DNA of 64,000 nucleotides. Source: RGIG8306 sp964426655. GTDB lineage: Bacteria > Bacillota > Clostridia > Lachnospirales > Lachnospiraceae. The stretch lies in contig CAYRQT010000006.1 of the NCBI GenBank assembly GCA_964426655.1, positions 14,807 through 78,806 on the forward strand. Reading direction: 5' to 3'. The position numbers were made by a program, and so were the translations under genes. The notes under the pieces were generated by a model that was given only the letters and a program-made list of their open reading frames with translations, was not told where the DNA came from and searched no databases. Below, one piece after another: positions 8,370 to 17,222 of the stretch (the first letter of the stretch is position 1; each line of letters starts with the position of its first letter).

Positions 8370-10507
8370 TCAGGGCAACTCTCCAGAGGCCTCCTCTGCC
8401 TCTTCCGATACTTCAGCCGCCTCTTCTCCGTCAGATTCCGCACTTTCCTCACTCTGGGTACCCTCTCCGGTTTCGCCGGAAGGCCCTTCTCCTTCTATCC
8501 GGTTGCCCTGTTCATCTGTATAATACCACGAAACCTCTCCGTTTTCATCTATTTCCGTTTCCCATACGGTGCCTTCCGCATCGGTTTCATCGCTGTCATC
8601 TTCCACGCTTTCAATCCAGGGTTGATTGATGCTGTCATCCTCATAGGGATTATACGCCTCATCCGTTTCTGAAATATAATCCTCATCGCTTTCAGAAAAC
8701 AGGTTATAATATGGCAGCAATTCCTTCCAAATCTCCTGCGAAAGCAACTGAGCCCACATACTGCTGTTCTTATCAGCTATGCCAGGATTATCAATGACCA
8801 CATACAGCAACAGTTCCGGTTCATCGGTCTGCACAAAGCTGGCAAAGGAAATGACATATTCCCCCGAACCACGGGGAAGTTTCTCAGCTGTTCCTGTTTT
8901 CCCTCCAAGCGTATAGCCCTCCAGAGCCACATAATGCCCGGTACCATCTTCCACTGTCTGAATCAGTGCTTCGGTAATAAAATCGCTGGTAGAGGCACTG
9001 ATGGTGCTGTACTGGGCTTCCGTGGAGATGTTCTTGACCAGATTTCCATCTGCATCCCGAATTTCCTTGACCACATGGGGCTGGTAATAATATCCACCAT
9101 TAATAAGGGAAGACATGCCTGCCGCCATCTGAATCATGGTCACATTAAAGCCCTGTCCAAAGGAAGATGTAGCCAGCTCTGCACTTTTTAAATCTTCTGC
9201 TTCATAAATCAGTTTAGACGCAGAAGCCTCTCCTGGCAAATCAATGCCTGTCAGTCGCCCGAATCCATAACGGCTCTGATAATCTGCAAACGCATCTNNN
9301 NNNNNNNCAGGCCATGCCCCTCTTCTTCATGACAGCGTATTTTCCATCCTGCCACAATTTTATATCCATTGCAGTAATAGGTATCATCTGCCTGAATGGC
9401 ATTTTCTTCCAGAGCAGCCGCCACTGTAAAAGGCTTATACACGGAGCCTGGCTCATATGTATCGCTAATGCAGAAGTTTCTCCAGATTTCATTCAACGCC
9501 GCCTGTTGTTCTTCATCCGTCATGGCGCTGATTTCTTCCTCCGTGTAAAATGCAGTCAAATCTCTGGGATTATTCAAATCGTATGAATGGTCTGTGGCCA
9601 TGGACAAGATTTCTCCATTGTTGGGATCCATTAAAATAACGCCCAGATTGTCCGCACCATAGGTTTCCATAAACTCTTCCAGTTTTTCCTCAATAATACT
9701 TTGTGCATGCAGGTCCAGTGTCGTGACTAGTGTATCCCCATCCACAGCATCCACTGTCACCCTTTCCAGATTCATATCTTCATCCAGAAATCCGTAAGTT
9801 CTCCCCTCCGTCCCAAGAAGATAACTGTTGTAGCTGTTTTCCAGTCCCCATAAACCGGAACTGCTGTCATTTGTGGTAAATCCAATGACTTTGGAGGCCA
9901 GAGAATCATACGGATAGACTCTGGAATACTCTGTTTCAAAGTAAACACCTGAAGTCAGACTGCTGTTTTCTTTTTCCCATGCCAGAAATGTACTGATTTC
10001 TTCCAGCGTATGGGTGGTCTTGCCGATCAGCCGCAGATAATAACTGTCAGCATTCTCATTAAGAAGCTGTGTGATTTCTGAAACAGAAAGATCGAAATTG
10101 GCGGCCAGTGCCTCGATCAGCGTACTCTGGCTGGCCTCCTTCATGCTCAGAATGGTCTTTGGCTCCACAATCAGGATATACTGGGGCTCACTGGTGGCCA
10201 GCACTGTACCATTCCGGTCCGTGATTTCTCCTCTTGCTGCCGATATTATCTGACTGGCATAATTCAATTTATTCAGAACCGTTACAGAATAATCCTCATG
10301 TTTGGTCAGGGCCACCACGGACAATCGAACCACTAAAAGAGATAAAACTAGCAGCACTGCCCCAAACAGTACCACTAGTTTTTTCTGCATCCGCTTCGGT
10401 GTTTTTTTCTTTTGCAATGCGTATCGGCCATATGCCAGTCCCCTGCCTAACAGAGAAAAGGGCCATTTAAGAATTTGGAATATCTTCATATTGGCGTACA
10501 TACTCAC
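8370..10507 (-). CDS. ftsI: Class B penicillin-binding protein (FtsI/PBP2), interrupted by an assembly gap
   Basis: Septal peptidoglycan transpeptidase. In order it shows a membrane helix (~residues 45-65), a PBP dimerisation domain beginning at RGEITDRNGTVLATS, and the transpeptidase domain with active-site SVYK (in YEPGSVYKPF) and KTG (in LGGKTGTAEKL). The 10-N run at 9298-9307 falls between HEEEGHGL and DAFADYQSRYGFG, where the SxN motif should be, so roughly 20-25 residues seem to be missing. The frames on the two sides are also out of register across exactly 10 bases. No PASTA domain is present, which argues against SpoVD. The C-terminus is a ~100-residue acidic tail. The start is uncertain (GTG 10507, ATG 10501 or ATG 10489), and all three overlap ftsL. 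Confidence 0.9.
9298..9307. other. Assembly gap (10 N) inside ftsI
   Basis: Ten Ns. Upstream codons end exactly at 9308, and the downstream frame resumes with one leftover base at 9297, so the true gap length is not 10. It hides the PBP SxN motif. Confidence 0.95.
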
Positions 10508-10934
10508 TTTCTATCTTTTCATACTGAATGTACTGGTCTTTACCAGGATTTACCATCCCCAGTTCCTCTACTGCCTGCCTGTAAATTTCATTCAGATCCA
10601 CTGAATTTTCAATTTCCAGTTCCCTGGCGTCATTTTCCAGCTGCATTTCTTTTAGCTGGTTTTCATAAGCAGCAATATTTTGCAGACGCAAGGCCACCGT
10701 CCTTTGCAATTCCATATATTGAATGCACAATACAGCTGCAATGGCCAGAGCCACAGTAAGCGGTATCATGTGAATCAGGCGAAACTGTAATGCTCTTTCC
10801 TGGTTCAGGTGGGACTGACGTTTGGATGGCAGTTCCCTTTGGGGTTGTCTCCTTCGTGGCTCAACTACCGGTTGCTCCAGTTGTCTGGCGGCATTCCCCT
10901 CATATTCATATTCATATTTTCTTTCTGCTGCCAT
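10467..10934 (-). CDS. ftsL: FtsL/DivIC-like division protein
   Basis: The 155-residue bitopic protein has a basic, Gln/Arg-rich cytoplasmic N-terminus (1-52), one membrane helix (~53-72) and an extracellular coiled coil (~75-115) rich in Leu, Gln and Glu, ending in the conserved-type segment YRQAVEELGMVNPGKDQYI. Sequence identity in this family is low; position between rsmH and ftsI plus topology carry the assignment. It would form a complex with FtsQ/DivIB that activates FtsWI. The ATG follows GGAGG. Its 3' end overlaps the ftsI start by up to 41 bases, suggesting translational coupling. Confidence 0.85.
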   Translation of the reverse strand: MAAERKYEYEYEGNAARQLEQPVVEPRRRQPQRELPSKRQSHLNQERALQFRLIHMIPLTVALAIAAVLCIQYMELQRTVALRLQNIAAYENQLKEMQLENDARELEIENSVDLNEIYRQAVEELGMVNPGKDQYIQYEKIESEYVRQYEDIPNS

Positions 10935-10952
10935 TGCCTCTTCCTCCCTTAC

Positions 10953-11891
10953 CTAACCACGTTCAAATATACGTAACTTTGCACTTTTTGCCCTACTGTT
11001 CTCTTCCAGTTCCTTCTCCCCGGGAAGGATGGGCTTATGCGTCACCATGTGCCCCTTACTCACCGCTCCACATACACACACAGGCAGGTTCGGCGGACAG
11101 GTGCAGGGGTTTTCATTTTTTTTGAAATTGACTTTTACGATTCTGTCTTCCAGGGAATGAAAGGTGATGACCACCAGTCTCCCCTTAGGATTCAGGCAAT
11201 TGATCATTGCATCCAGGGAGTTTTCCAAAACCTCCAGTTCCCGGTTGCAGGCTATGCGTATGGCCTGAAATGTTCTTTTGGCGGGATGCCCCCCCACCAT
11301 TCTGTTTTTGGCCGGAATGCTCTTCTTTATGATCTCCACCAGTTCCCCTGCGGTTTCCAGGGGATGCTCATTTCTTTCCCGCACAATGTTTCTGGCAATT
11401 CTCCTGCCAAAGCGCTCTTCCCCATAGCGGGTAATTATTTCAAAAAGAGCCTGTTCCGAATAAGTGTTGACAATGGTCTTTGCCGTCAGAACCTGCCGGG
11501 TATCCATGCGCATGTCCAGGGGGGCCTGAGGATCTCTGTAAGTAAATCCTCTCTCTTCATGATCCAGCTGAAAAGAGGAAACTCCCAGATCCAGTAAAAT
11601 GCCGTCCACACCTTCTATTCCCAGCTCTGCCAGGACCTGGGGCATTTGCTCATAATTACTGCGAACAATACTCACTCGGTCTTGCCAAGGGGCCAGTCGT
11701 TCCTTAGCTGCGGCAATGGCATCTCCATCCTGGTCTATTCCTATGAATCTGCCTTTTGCAGACAGCCGCTTCACCACTTCCGAAGCATGTCCGGCACCCC
11801 CAAGAGTCCCATCCACATATGTGCCGTCCGGCTTGATGGCCAGACCTTCCAACGTTTCCTCCAGCAAGACAGAGGTATGGGCAAATTCCAT
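10953..11891 (-). CDS. rsmH: 16S rRNA m4C1402 methyltransferase RsmH (MraW)
   Basis: SAM-dependent enzyme that N4-methylates C1402 of 16S rRNA. The 312-residue protein shows the SAM-binding DGTLGGAGHA, the motif LLDLGVSSFQLD, GFTYRDPQAPLDMRMD, and FHSLEDRIVK near the C-terminus. A Cys-rich CTCPPNLPVCVC segment is often present in Firmicute members. The start ATG follows AAAGGGG. It lies 13 bases after mraZ, the standard order at the head of a division cluster. Confidence 0.96.
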   Translation of the reverse strand: MEFAHTSVLLEETLEGLAIKPDGTYVDGTLGGAGHASEVVKRLSAKGRFIGIDQDGDAIAAAKERLAPWQDRVSIVRSNYEQMPQVLAELGIEGVDGILLDLGVSSFQLDHEERGFTYRDPQAPLDMRMDTRQVLTAKTIVNTYSEQALFEIITRYGEERFGRRIARNIVRERNEHPLETAGELVEIIKKSIPAKNRMVGGHPAKRTFQAIRIACNRELEVLENSLDAMINCLNPKGRLVVITFHSLEDRIVKVNFKKNENPCTCPPNLPVCVCGAVSKGHMVTHKPILPGEKELEENSRAKSAKLRIFERG

Positions 11892-11904
11892 GGGTGCCCC
11901 TTTC

Positions 11905-12333
11905 TTATAGTTTCAGCCCGGGCATCTCTGCTGCCCAGCTGGCAATATCATCAAATACATTCTTCTGTTCCCAGGTTTCCCTGTCCCAAAGCTCTACCCG
12001 GTTTCTAACGCCAGCCAGTACTACATCTTTGTTCAGTCCTGCGAAGTTTCTCAGGTTTGGAGGAATGAGTATACGTCCCTGCTTATCAATTTCCAGACCA
12101 GCTGCTCCGGCAATAAAGAACCGCTCCAGCATTCGGCCTTTTTCCTGGGACAAGTCCACACTTTCTCCCAGTCGGGTCCTGAACAGATCCCACTCTTCCA
12201 GAGGATAAATGGTGAGGCAGCGATCCAGGCCACGGGTAATGACGCATTCTTCCCCCAGCTGTTCACGAATTTTGACAGGGACGATTAAACGCCCCTTGGG
12301 GTCAAGCGAATGATAATACTCGCTCATGAACAT
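11905..12333 (-). CDS. mraZ: Transcriptional regulator MraZ
   Basis: The 142-residue protein has two AbrB-like halves, each with the MraZ DxxxR motif (DPKGR near residue 11 and DKQGR near 83). In other bacteria MraZ forms a ring and represses the division operon by binding short TGG-type repeats upstream of itself. Matching repeats lie just upstream here. The ATG at 12333 follows GGAGGTGA by six bases; ATG 12327 is an alternative. Confidence 0.95.
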   Translation of the reverse strand: MFMSEYYHSLDPKGRLIVPVKIREQLGEECVITRGLDRCLTIYPLEEWDLFRTRLGESVDLSQEKGRMLERFFIAGAAGLEIDKQGRILIPPNLRNFAGLNKDVVLAGVRNRVELWDRETWEQKNVFDDIASWAAEMPGLKL

Positions 12334-12345
12334 CCTGCATCACCT

Positions 12346-12370
12346 CCCCACTCTAAACCATTTCTCTCCA
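12346..12370 (-). promoter_or_regulatory. Probable MraZ operator
   Basis: Reading the minus strand, TGGAG, TGGTT and TGGGG start 10 bases apart (12370, 12360, 12350). This matches the three-repeat, 10-bp-period layout of known MraZ boxes. It lies between the promoter and the mraZ ribosome site. Confidence 0.65.
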
Positions 12371-12400
12371 CAATTCATCCCTTTTAAACCACTTGGTATC

Positions 12401-12429
12401 ATTTTAAAGCATCCCTGGAAAAAGTGCAA
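12401..12429 (-). promoter_or_regulatory. Division-cluster promoter (Pmra)
   Basis: On the minus strand, TTGCAC (12429-12424) and TAAAAT (12406-12401), 17-bp spacer. Confidence 0.75.
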
Positions 12430-12510
12430 TAGGAAAATCCCTGTTTTTACAAGCTTTTTCAGTTTCTCCATTTATGTGGAAAGTGGGGGAATGGGGAGAT
12501 ACGGGCATAA

Positions 12511-12538
12511 AAAAACCGGTGCACAGGCACCGGTTTTT
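12511..12538. terminator. Terminator downstream of lgt
   Basis: AAAAACCGGTGC, loop ACAG, GCACCGGTTTTT: a perfect 12-bp stem with A/T runs on both sides. It separates lgt from the division operon. Confidence 0.9.
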
Positions 12539-12567
12539 GACGAAAGTGGAATTTTTTTCCAAATAAT

Positions 12568-13491
12568 TTAGTTTTTTGTCTCGTCTTCCGCTGTTTTTTC
12601 TCCCACGGGGAGGGAAGTGGATGCCGCCCGGGCCTTTTTTCTGCCCCGGATAATCATGATGACTGCTAGAATTATCAGCAGGAGGGAAAGCCACTGGGAC
12701 ACTGCCAGACTGGTATGCCAAAGTTTAAGCTGGTCCGTACGCAGCCCCTCAATCCAGATGCGCCCAAGGCCATAGACCAGGAAATACAGCCAGGTAAGTT
12801 CTCCCTGAAATTTTTTGTGTTTTCTATAGAAAAGCATAAGGCACAGAACCCCCAGATTCCACATGGACTCGTAAAGAAAGGTGGGATGTACCTGAATATA
12901 ATCCGCTGCCAGATCCGGCAGGTTGGCCTCCATATCCGCATTCAGCTGCGCTGTGATCATAGAACTGTACACCTTTGCCCGATTCAGGCGCATGGCGAAC
13001 AGGTTGTCCGTATACCCTCCAAAGGCCTCCATGTTGAAAAAGTTCCCCCAGCGCCCAATGGCCTGTCCCAGCAGAAGGCCATAAACTGCATTATCCCCAA
13101 TCTGAAAAAAGCTGACTTTTCGCACCTTGCAGAAAATAAACAGGGTGAGCGCAGAGGCCAGAACCCCTCCGTATATGGCAAGTCCCCCTGCCCGGATGTT
13201 GAAAATTTCCCAAAGATTGTCTTTGTATTCATCCCAGGCAAAAATCACATAGTAAATGCGGGCACCAATAATGGCCGCCACAAGGGTAAACATGGCATAG
13301 TCATAATACATGTCCACGTTTTCTCCGTTTTTTTTGGCAAGGAAGGTGGCCAGCAATACACCACACAACATGCCGATGCCAATGATTATGCCATAATAGG
13401 CAATGGAAAACCCAAATACAGAAATGCTGTTTTTAAGATTTTCAATTTCGATTCCCAGGTGGGGAAAGCTCACATCTGTAATGGCCAGCAT
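12568..13491 (-). CDS. lgt: Prolipoprotein diacylglyceryl transferase
   Basis: Membrane enzyme that transfers diacylglycerol from phosphatidylglycerol to the lipobox Cys of prolipoproteins. The 307 residues form about seven helices and carry the Lgt signature GQAIGRWGNFFNMEAFG, the HPTFLYES motif and YGLGRIWIEGLRTDQL. The ATG at 13491 follows AGAGGAG by about six bases; an upstream in-frame ATG at 13515 lacks such a site. It is transcribed alone and closed by the 12511-12538 terminator. Lipoproteins in this window that would need it include the PdaA-like deacetylase. Confidence 0.96.
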   Translation of the reverse strand: MLAITDVSFPHLGIEIENLKNSISVFGFSIAYYGIIIGIGMLCGVLLATFLAKKNGENVDMYYDYAMFTLVAAIIGARIYYVIFAWDEYKDNLWEIFNIRAGGLAIYGGVLASALTLFIFCKVRKVSFFQIGDNAVYGLLLGQAIGRWGNFFNMEAFGGYTDNLFAMRLNRAKVYSSMITAQLNADMEANLPDLAADYIQVHPTFLYESMWNLGVLCLMLFYRKHKKFQGELTWLYFLVYGLGRIWIEGLRTDQLKLWHTSLAVSQWLSLLLIILAVIMIIRGRKKARAASTSLPVGEKTAEDETKN

Positions 13492-13527
13492 AAAATCTCC
13501 TCTTTTCTTCGTCATCTATACCGCTTC

Positions 13528-13556
13528 ATTTTACTTCATCCCTGGCAAAAAATCAA
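13528..13556 (-). promoter_or_regulatory. lgt promoter
   Basis: On the minus strand, TTGATT (13556-13551) and TAAAAT (13533-13528), 17-bp spacer. Confidence 0.7.
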
Positions 13557-13579
13557 ATGCTGTATGGCAAAAGAATAAA

Positions 13580-13608
13580 TTGTCATTTTTTCGTATCTAT
13601 GCTACACT
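13580..13608 (+). promoter_or_regulatory. ychF promoter
   Basis: TTGTCA (13580-13585) and TACACT (13603-13608), 17-bp spacer. It is divergent from the lgt promoter. Confidence 0.7.
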
Positions 13609-13659
13609 ACCATGGAAGGAAAGACAGGCCATGGCCTGTATGACAGATAGGAGAACGCA

Positions 13660-14757
13660 ATGAAATTAGGCATAGTGGGGCTTCCCAATGTGGGCAAGAG
13701 CACCTTATTTAATTCCCTGACCCGGGGAAAGGCAGAGTCTGCCAACTACCCGTTTTGTACCATTGATCCCAATGTGGGCGTCGTGGCGGTTCCGGACATC
13801 CGGCTGGACAAACTGGCAGCCCTTTACGACTCAGAAAAGATCACGCCTGCTGTAATAGAATTTGTGGACATCGCCGGTCTGGTAAAGGGCGCTTCCAAAG
13901 GGGAGGGACTGGGCAACCAGTTTCTGGCCAATATCCGGGAAGTGGATGCCATTGTCCACGTGGTACGCTGTTTTGAGGATCCTAACGTTATTCATGTAGA
14001 TGGTAGCGTGGACCCCCTGCGGGACATTGAAACCATTAATCTGGAGCTTATTTTTTCCGACCTGGAAGTGTTGGAGCGGCGCATTTCGAAAACCAGCCGC
14101 AGTGTTAAAAATGATAAAAGCATTCAGAAAGAGCATGAACTGGCCCTTCGTCTGAAGGCACACCTTGAAGATGGAAAACCCGCTTCCACCCTTCCTCTGG
14201 ATGACGAAGAGGAGGAAAGTCTGCTGGCAGAATGGAACATGCTTACTGCCAAACCTGTTATTTATGCTGCAAATGTGGCGGAAGAGGATCTGGCAGATGA
14301 CGGCGCACAAAATCCTCATGTTCAAAAGGTAAGGGCCTATGCTCTGGAAACAAATGCCCAGGTGTTTGTGCTCTCTGCCCGAATCGAAGAGGAACTGGCC
14401 GAACTGACCCCCGAAGAAAAAGCACTTTTCCTGGAAGATTTAGGTCTGAAGGAATCCGGGCTGGATAAGCTTGTACGGGCCAGCTACCATCTGCTTGGCC
14501 TCATCAGTTATCTGACAGCCGGCGTTACGGAAACCCGGGCCTGGACAATAAAAAAAGGAACCAAAGCTCCCGGAGCCGCCGGCAAGATTCACTCCGACTT
14601 TGAAAGAGGCTTTATCCGGGCTGAAGTCATCGCCTACCAGCAGCTTCTGGATTGCGGTAGCTATGCTGCTGCAAGGGAAAAAGGGCTGGTCCGGCTGGAA
14701 GGAAAGGACTATGTTGTCCAGGATGGGGATGTCATTCTTTTCCGCTTCAATGTATAA
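13660..14757 (+). CDS. ychF: Redox-regulated ATPase YchF (Obg family)
   Basis: P-loop NTPase of the Obg family that prefers ATP and binds ribosomes. The 365-residue protein has Walker A GLPNVGKST, switch region YPFCTIDPNVG, FVDIAGLVKGASKGEGLGNQFL, a helical insertion, and the C-terminal TGS-like domain with TRAWTIKKGTKAPGAAGKIHSDFERGF split over the last ~90 residues. Length and motifs are those of a full-length member. The start follows TAGGAG. The DUF1292 gene lies 82 bases downstream and is probably co-transcribed. Confidence 0.96.
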   Translation: MKLGIVGLPNVGKSTLFNSLTRGKAESANYPFCTIDPNVGVVAVPDIRLDKLAALYDSEKITPAVIEFVDIAGLVKGASKGEGLGNQFLANIREVDAIVHVVRCFEDPNVIHVDGSVDPLRDIETINLELIFSDLEVLERRISKTSRSVKNDKSIQKEHELALRLKAHLEDGKPASTLPLDDEEEESLLAEWNMLTAKPVIYAANVAEEDLADDGAQNPHVQKVRAYALETNAQVFVLSARIEEELAELTPEEKALFLEDLGLKESGLDKLVRASYHLLGLISYLTAGVTETRAWTIKKGTKAPGAAGKIHSDFERGFIRAEVIAYQQLLDCGSYAAAREKGLVRLEGKDYVVQDGDVILFRFNV

Positions 14758-14839
14758 CCATTATGATAGTTCTGTGGGCTGTTCTGACCCCCTGCACTAT
14801 ATAGGCGCTCGTAAAATTTCCTGAAGAAATGAGGTATCC

Positions 14840-15136
14840 ATGGAAAAAGAATTTGATGATGATGAGCTGACCGTCACCCTCTCCCTGGACGATGGAAGAG
14901 ATCTGGAATGTATTGTACTGACGGTTTTTGAAGCCGAGGGCCGGGATTACATTGCCCTTTTGCCCACGGAAGGCCCGGAAGCTGAATCCGGAGAAGTGTA
15001 TCTGTATCGTTACAGTGAAGAGGACGGGGAACCGGTTCTGGACAATATCGAAGATGATGCAGAATATGACGCTGTGTCCGAGGCTTTTGATGAGCTTCTG
15101 GACGAAGAGGAATTTGAGGAATTTGAAGACATCTGA
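14840..15136 (+). CDS. DUF1292 family acidic protein
   Basis: A 98-residue, very acidic protein (nearly half Asp/Glu in its second half). The pattern ELTVTLSLDDGRDLECIVLTVFE...YIALLP...VYLYRYSE is that of the DUF1292 (YrzB-like) family, small conserved Firmicute proteins without an established function. The ATG follows GAGG by six bases. A terminator follows directly. It is likely in one transcript with ychF; in other Firmicutes the family is usually found near yrrK/alaS, so this position is not the usual one (from memory). Confidence 0.82.
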   Translation: MEKEFDDDELTVTLSLDDGRDLECIVLTVFEAEGRDYIALLPTEGPEAESGEVYLYRYSEEDGEPVLDNIEDDAEYDAVSEAFDELLDEEEFEEFEDI

Positions 15137-15144
15137 TCTGTCTG

Positions 15145-15188
15145 AAAAAGCTGTGCCCAGGGAACACTTCCCGTGGCACAGCTTTTTT
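15145..15188. terminator. Bidirectional terminator between DUF1292 gene and uvrD-like gene
   Basis: Outer arms AAAAAGCTGTGCC and GGCACAGCTTTTT, inner GGGAA/TTCCC around CAC. T runs on both strands serve both convergent genes. Confidence 0.88.
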
Positions 15189-15219
15189 CATACTCATTTT
15201 CACAGGAACTTTCGGGCTA

Positions 15220-17208
15220 CTAACCAGAAATCTGCAGGAGCCCTTTTTTTTGGCAGATTTCTGCAGAAAGCACCCGGACCTGCCCATCATCAAACCGGAT
15301 GCGCAGTTTTTCCCGGTCCGCCTTCAGTATAACGCCCGGACCAAAGCGGGCATGGGTGATTTTGTCTCCCGTCTTAACCCTTCCCCCTTCTCCCCCATAT
15401 TCCTCCAGAAATCGGGAAGGGCTCTGGGCTTTTCCGAACCGGACTTTGGGCCAGAACATGTGCAGGTATTCCCTGCTGCGGGTCATAGCCACATAGAACA
15501 TACGCCGTTCCTCTTCCACCTCCTGAATGGAAAGTGCCCGTTTGTAAGGTGTCAGTCCTTCTGCCGCATCTAAAATACAGACCACCTGAAACTCCAGCCC
15601 CTTCGCCCCATGGAAGGTCATAAACGCCACCCCTTCTCTTTTATCCTCCTGTTTCTTTTGCCGGGCCAGCTCCTCTCTATAGGTTTCCATATAGGCAAAC
15701 CATTCTTCCATAGTCCGATACTCTCCTGCGCTTTCCTGCAGCTCATCCAGCAGTTCCAGCCATTCCTCAGGCTGCACATGCCGCTCTGTTGCATATCCTT
15801 TCAGAAATGTTTCATAGCCCACCACATGGCGAATGTAATGGACAGCTCCCAGGGGACCCAACTGCCTGATCATAGCAAGCTCCTGAAAAAGCTTGCGCAC
15901 ACGCTCCTGCATGTAGGGCTTGTCCCGGTAGAACTGTAGTAGCAATTCTCCGTCTCCACCGCTTTCCTCAAGTGCCTCCCTGCTGATGTATCGCAGGGGG
16001 CGATTCATGATCCGGAGCACGTCCTGCCTTTTCCAGTTTCCCCGGGCCACCTGGATATAGGCCAGGATGTCCCTGGAAATCCAGTGGGCAAACAGATCCG
16101 GAAGGGCATCCTTCATGGTGAAGGGCAGATTTTCATACAGACATTGCTGCACCAGCCCACGGGGCTGGGTGTTGGTACGATACAGCACCGCCATTTCCCG
16201 ATAGGGAATGCCTTGTGCATGATACTCCCGCAGGCAGGCGGTTATTGCGCTTTCCTCTGCTCTGCCATCCTCACAGGCATGGATTTGGATGCAATGGTCC
16301 ACAGCCCCTCTGGCCGCCTGCAGCTTTTTGGGGTACCGGGTCTGATTGTGGACAATGACACGAAGAGCCCCCTCTACAATGGTCTGATTGGAACGGTAAT
16401 TGGTGGAGAGCATAACCATTTTTCCCTTGGGAAAATCCTTCAGGAAGCCCAAAAGCAACTCCGGTTTTGCCCCCCTGAATCGATACAGGCTCTGATCATC
16501 ATCTCCCACAAGCATCAGATTCTGCGAACGCCCAGCAAGCATCCGGACAATTCTGTATTGAAGCCGGTTGCTGTCCTGCGCCTCATCCACCAGAATATAC
16601 CGGTATCTGGCCTGCCATCCGGCCAGAATATCCTTCCTTTCCCGTAAAAGCTGTTCGCAATACAGCAACATATCATCAAAATCAATTTTATCTTCCCGAC
16701 GAAGTCGGCTGGCATAAGTTTCATATACTTTCTGAAAAAAGCCCTGGGCACAGGAAAGGGGATAATAATGAGAAACCTCCAGCCCCTCTCCTTTTACATA
16801 ACTGACCTCCTGTATCATCTCCCGGATGGTTTCTGTCATGTCATCCGTCTCCGGCTCCATTTTCTCCACAATTTCCCGAAACCATCTTTCCTTTTCTTCT
16901 TCCCGCAGAATCTGGTCGCCCCGATAACCATAGGCATGCTTCAGAATCATGAAAAAGATTTTATGAAACGTTCCAAAAGTGATGCCACCTCTGGCCCCCA
17001 GCTTCTGGTAACGCATTTCCATTTCTCTGGCCGCCGCCCTGGTAAAGGTGATGACCAGAATGCTGCGGGGATCCACGCCCTGTTCCGTCAGATACTGCAC
17101 CCGTTGGGTAATGACATAGGTCTTACCGGAACCGGGCCCTGCTAACACTAGCATGGGCCCGGCAATATGCTGGATTGCTTTTTGTTGTTCCGAATTGGCT
17201 TTCACCAA
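15220..17208 (-). CDS. UvrD/PcrA-type superfamily 1 DNA helicase
   Basis: ATP-dependent 3'-5' DNA helicase. The 662 residues carry Walker A AGPGSGKT, motif Ia ITFTRAAAREM, DEAQD (motif II), GDDDQSLYRFRGA (motif III), STNYRSN (IV), FMTFHGAKGLEFQVV (V) and EERRMFYVAMTRSREYL (VI). It ends in a Tudor/KOW-like module (THARFGPGVIL...RIRFDDG) seen in PcrA. It is about 70 residues shorter than standard PcrA (~735), so it may be a second UvrD-like helicase; the symbol is left blank. No ATG is in frame near the start; TTG 17208 or GTG 17205 follows AAAGGAAA. It lies 14 bases after gltX and probably shares its transcript. Confidence 0.92.
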   Translation of the reverse strand: MVKANSEQQKAIQHIAGPMLVLAGPGSGKTYVITQRVQYLTEQGVDPRSILVITFTRAAAREMEMRYQKLGARGGITFGTFHKIFFMILKHAYGYRGDQILREEEKERWFREIVEKMEPETDDMTETIREMIQEVSYVKGEGLEVSHYYPLSCAQGFFQKVYETYASRLRREDKIDFDDMLLYCEQLLRERKDILAGWQARYRYILVDEAQDSNRLQYRIVRMLAGRSQNLMLVGDDDQSLYRFRGAKPELLLGFLKDFPKGKMVMLSTNYRSNQTIVEGALRVIVHNQTRYPKKLQAARGAVDHCIQIHACEDGRAEESAITACLREYHAQGIPYREMAVLYRTNTQPRGLVQQCLYENLPFTMKDALPDLFAHWISRDILAYIQVARGNWKRQDVLRIMNRPLRYISREALEESGGDGELLLQFYRDKPYMQERVRKLFQELAMIRQLGPLGAVHYIRHVVGYETFLKGYATERHVQPEEWLELLDELQESAGEYRTMEEWFAYMETYREELARQKKQEDKREGVAFMTFHGAKGLEFQVVCILDAAEGLTPYKRALSIQEVEEERRMFYVAMTRSREYLHMFWPKVRFGKAQSPSRFLEEYGGEGGRVKTGDKITHARFGPGVILKADREKLRIRFDDGQVRVLSAEICQKKGLLQISG

Positions 17209-17222
17209 ACATTTCCTTTCCT

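Noticed and set aside
8370..10507. ftsI read as two broken genes
   Set aside because: The break is at an N run and the reading continues on both sides with PBP motifs, so it is an assembly gap and not a pseudogene.
12715..13578. 287-codon frame opposite lgt
   Set aside because: Antisense shadow of a clear lgt gene, with no recognisable domain.
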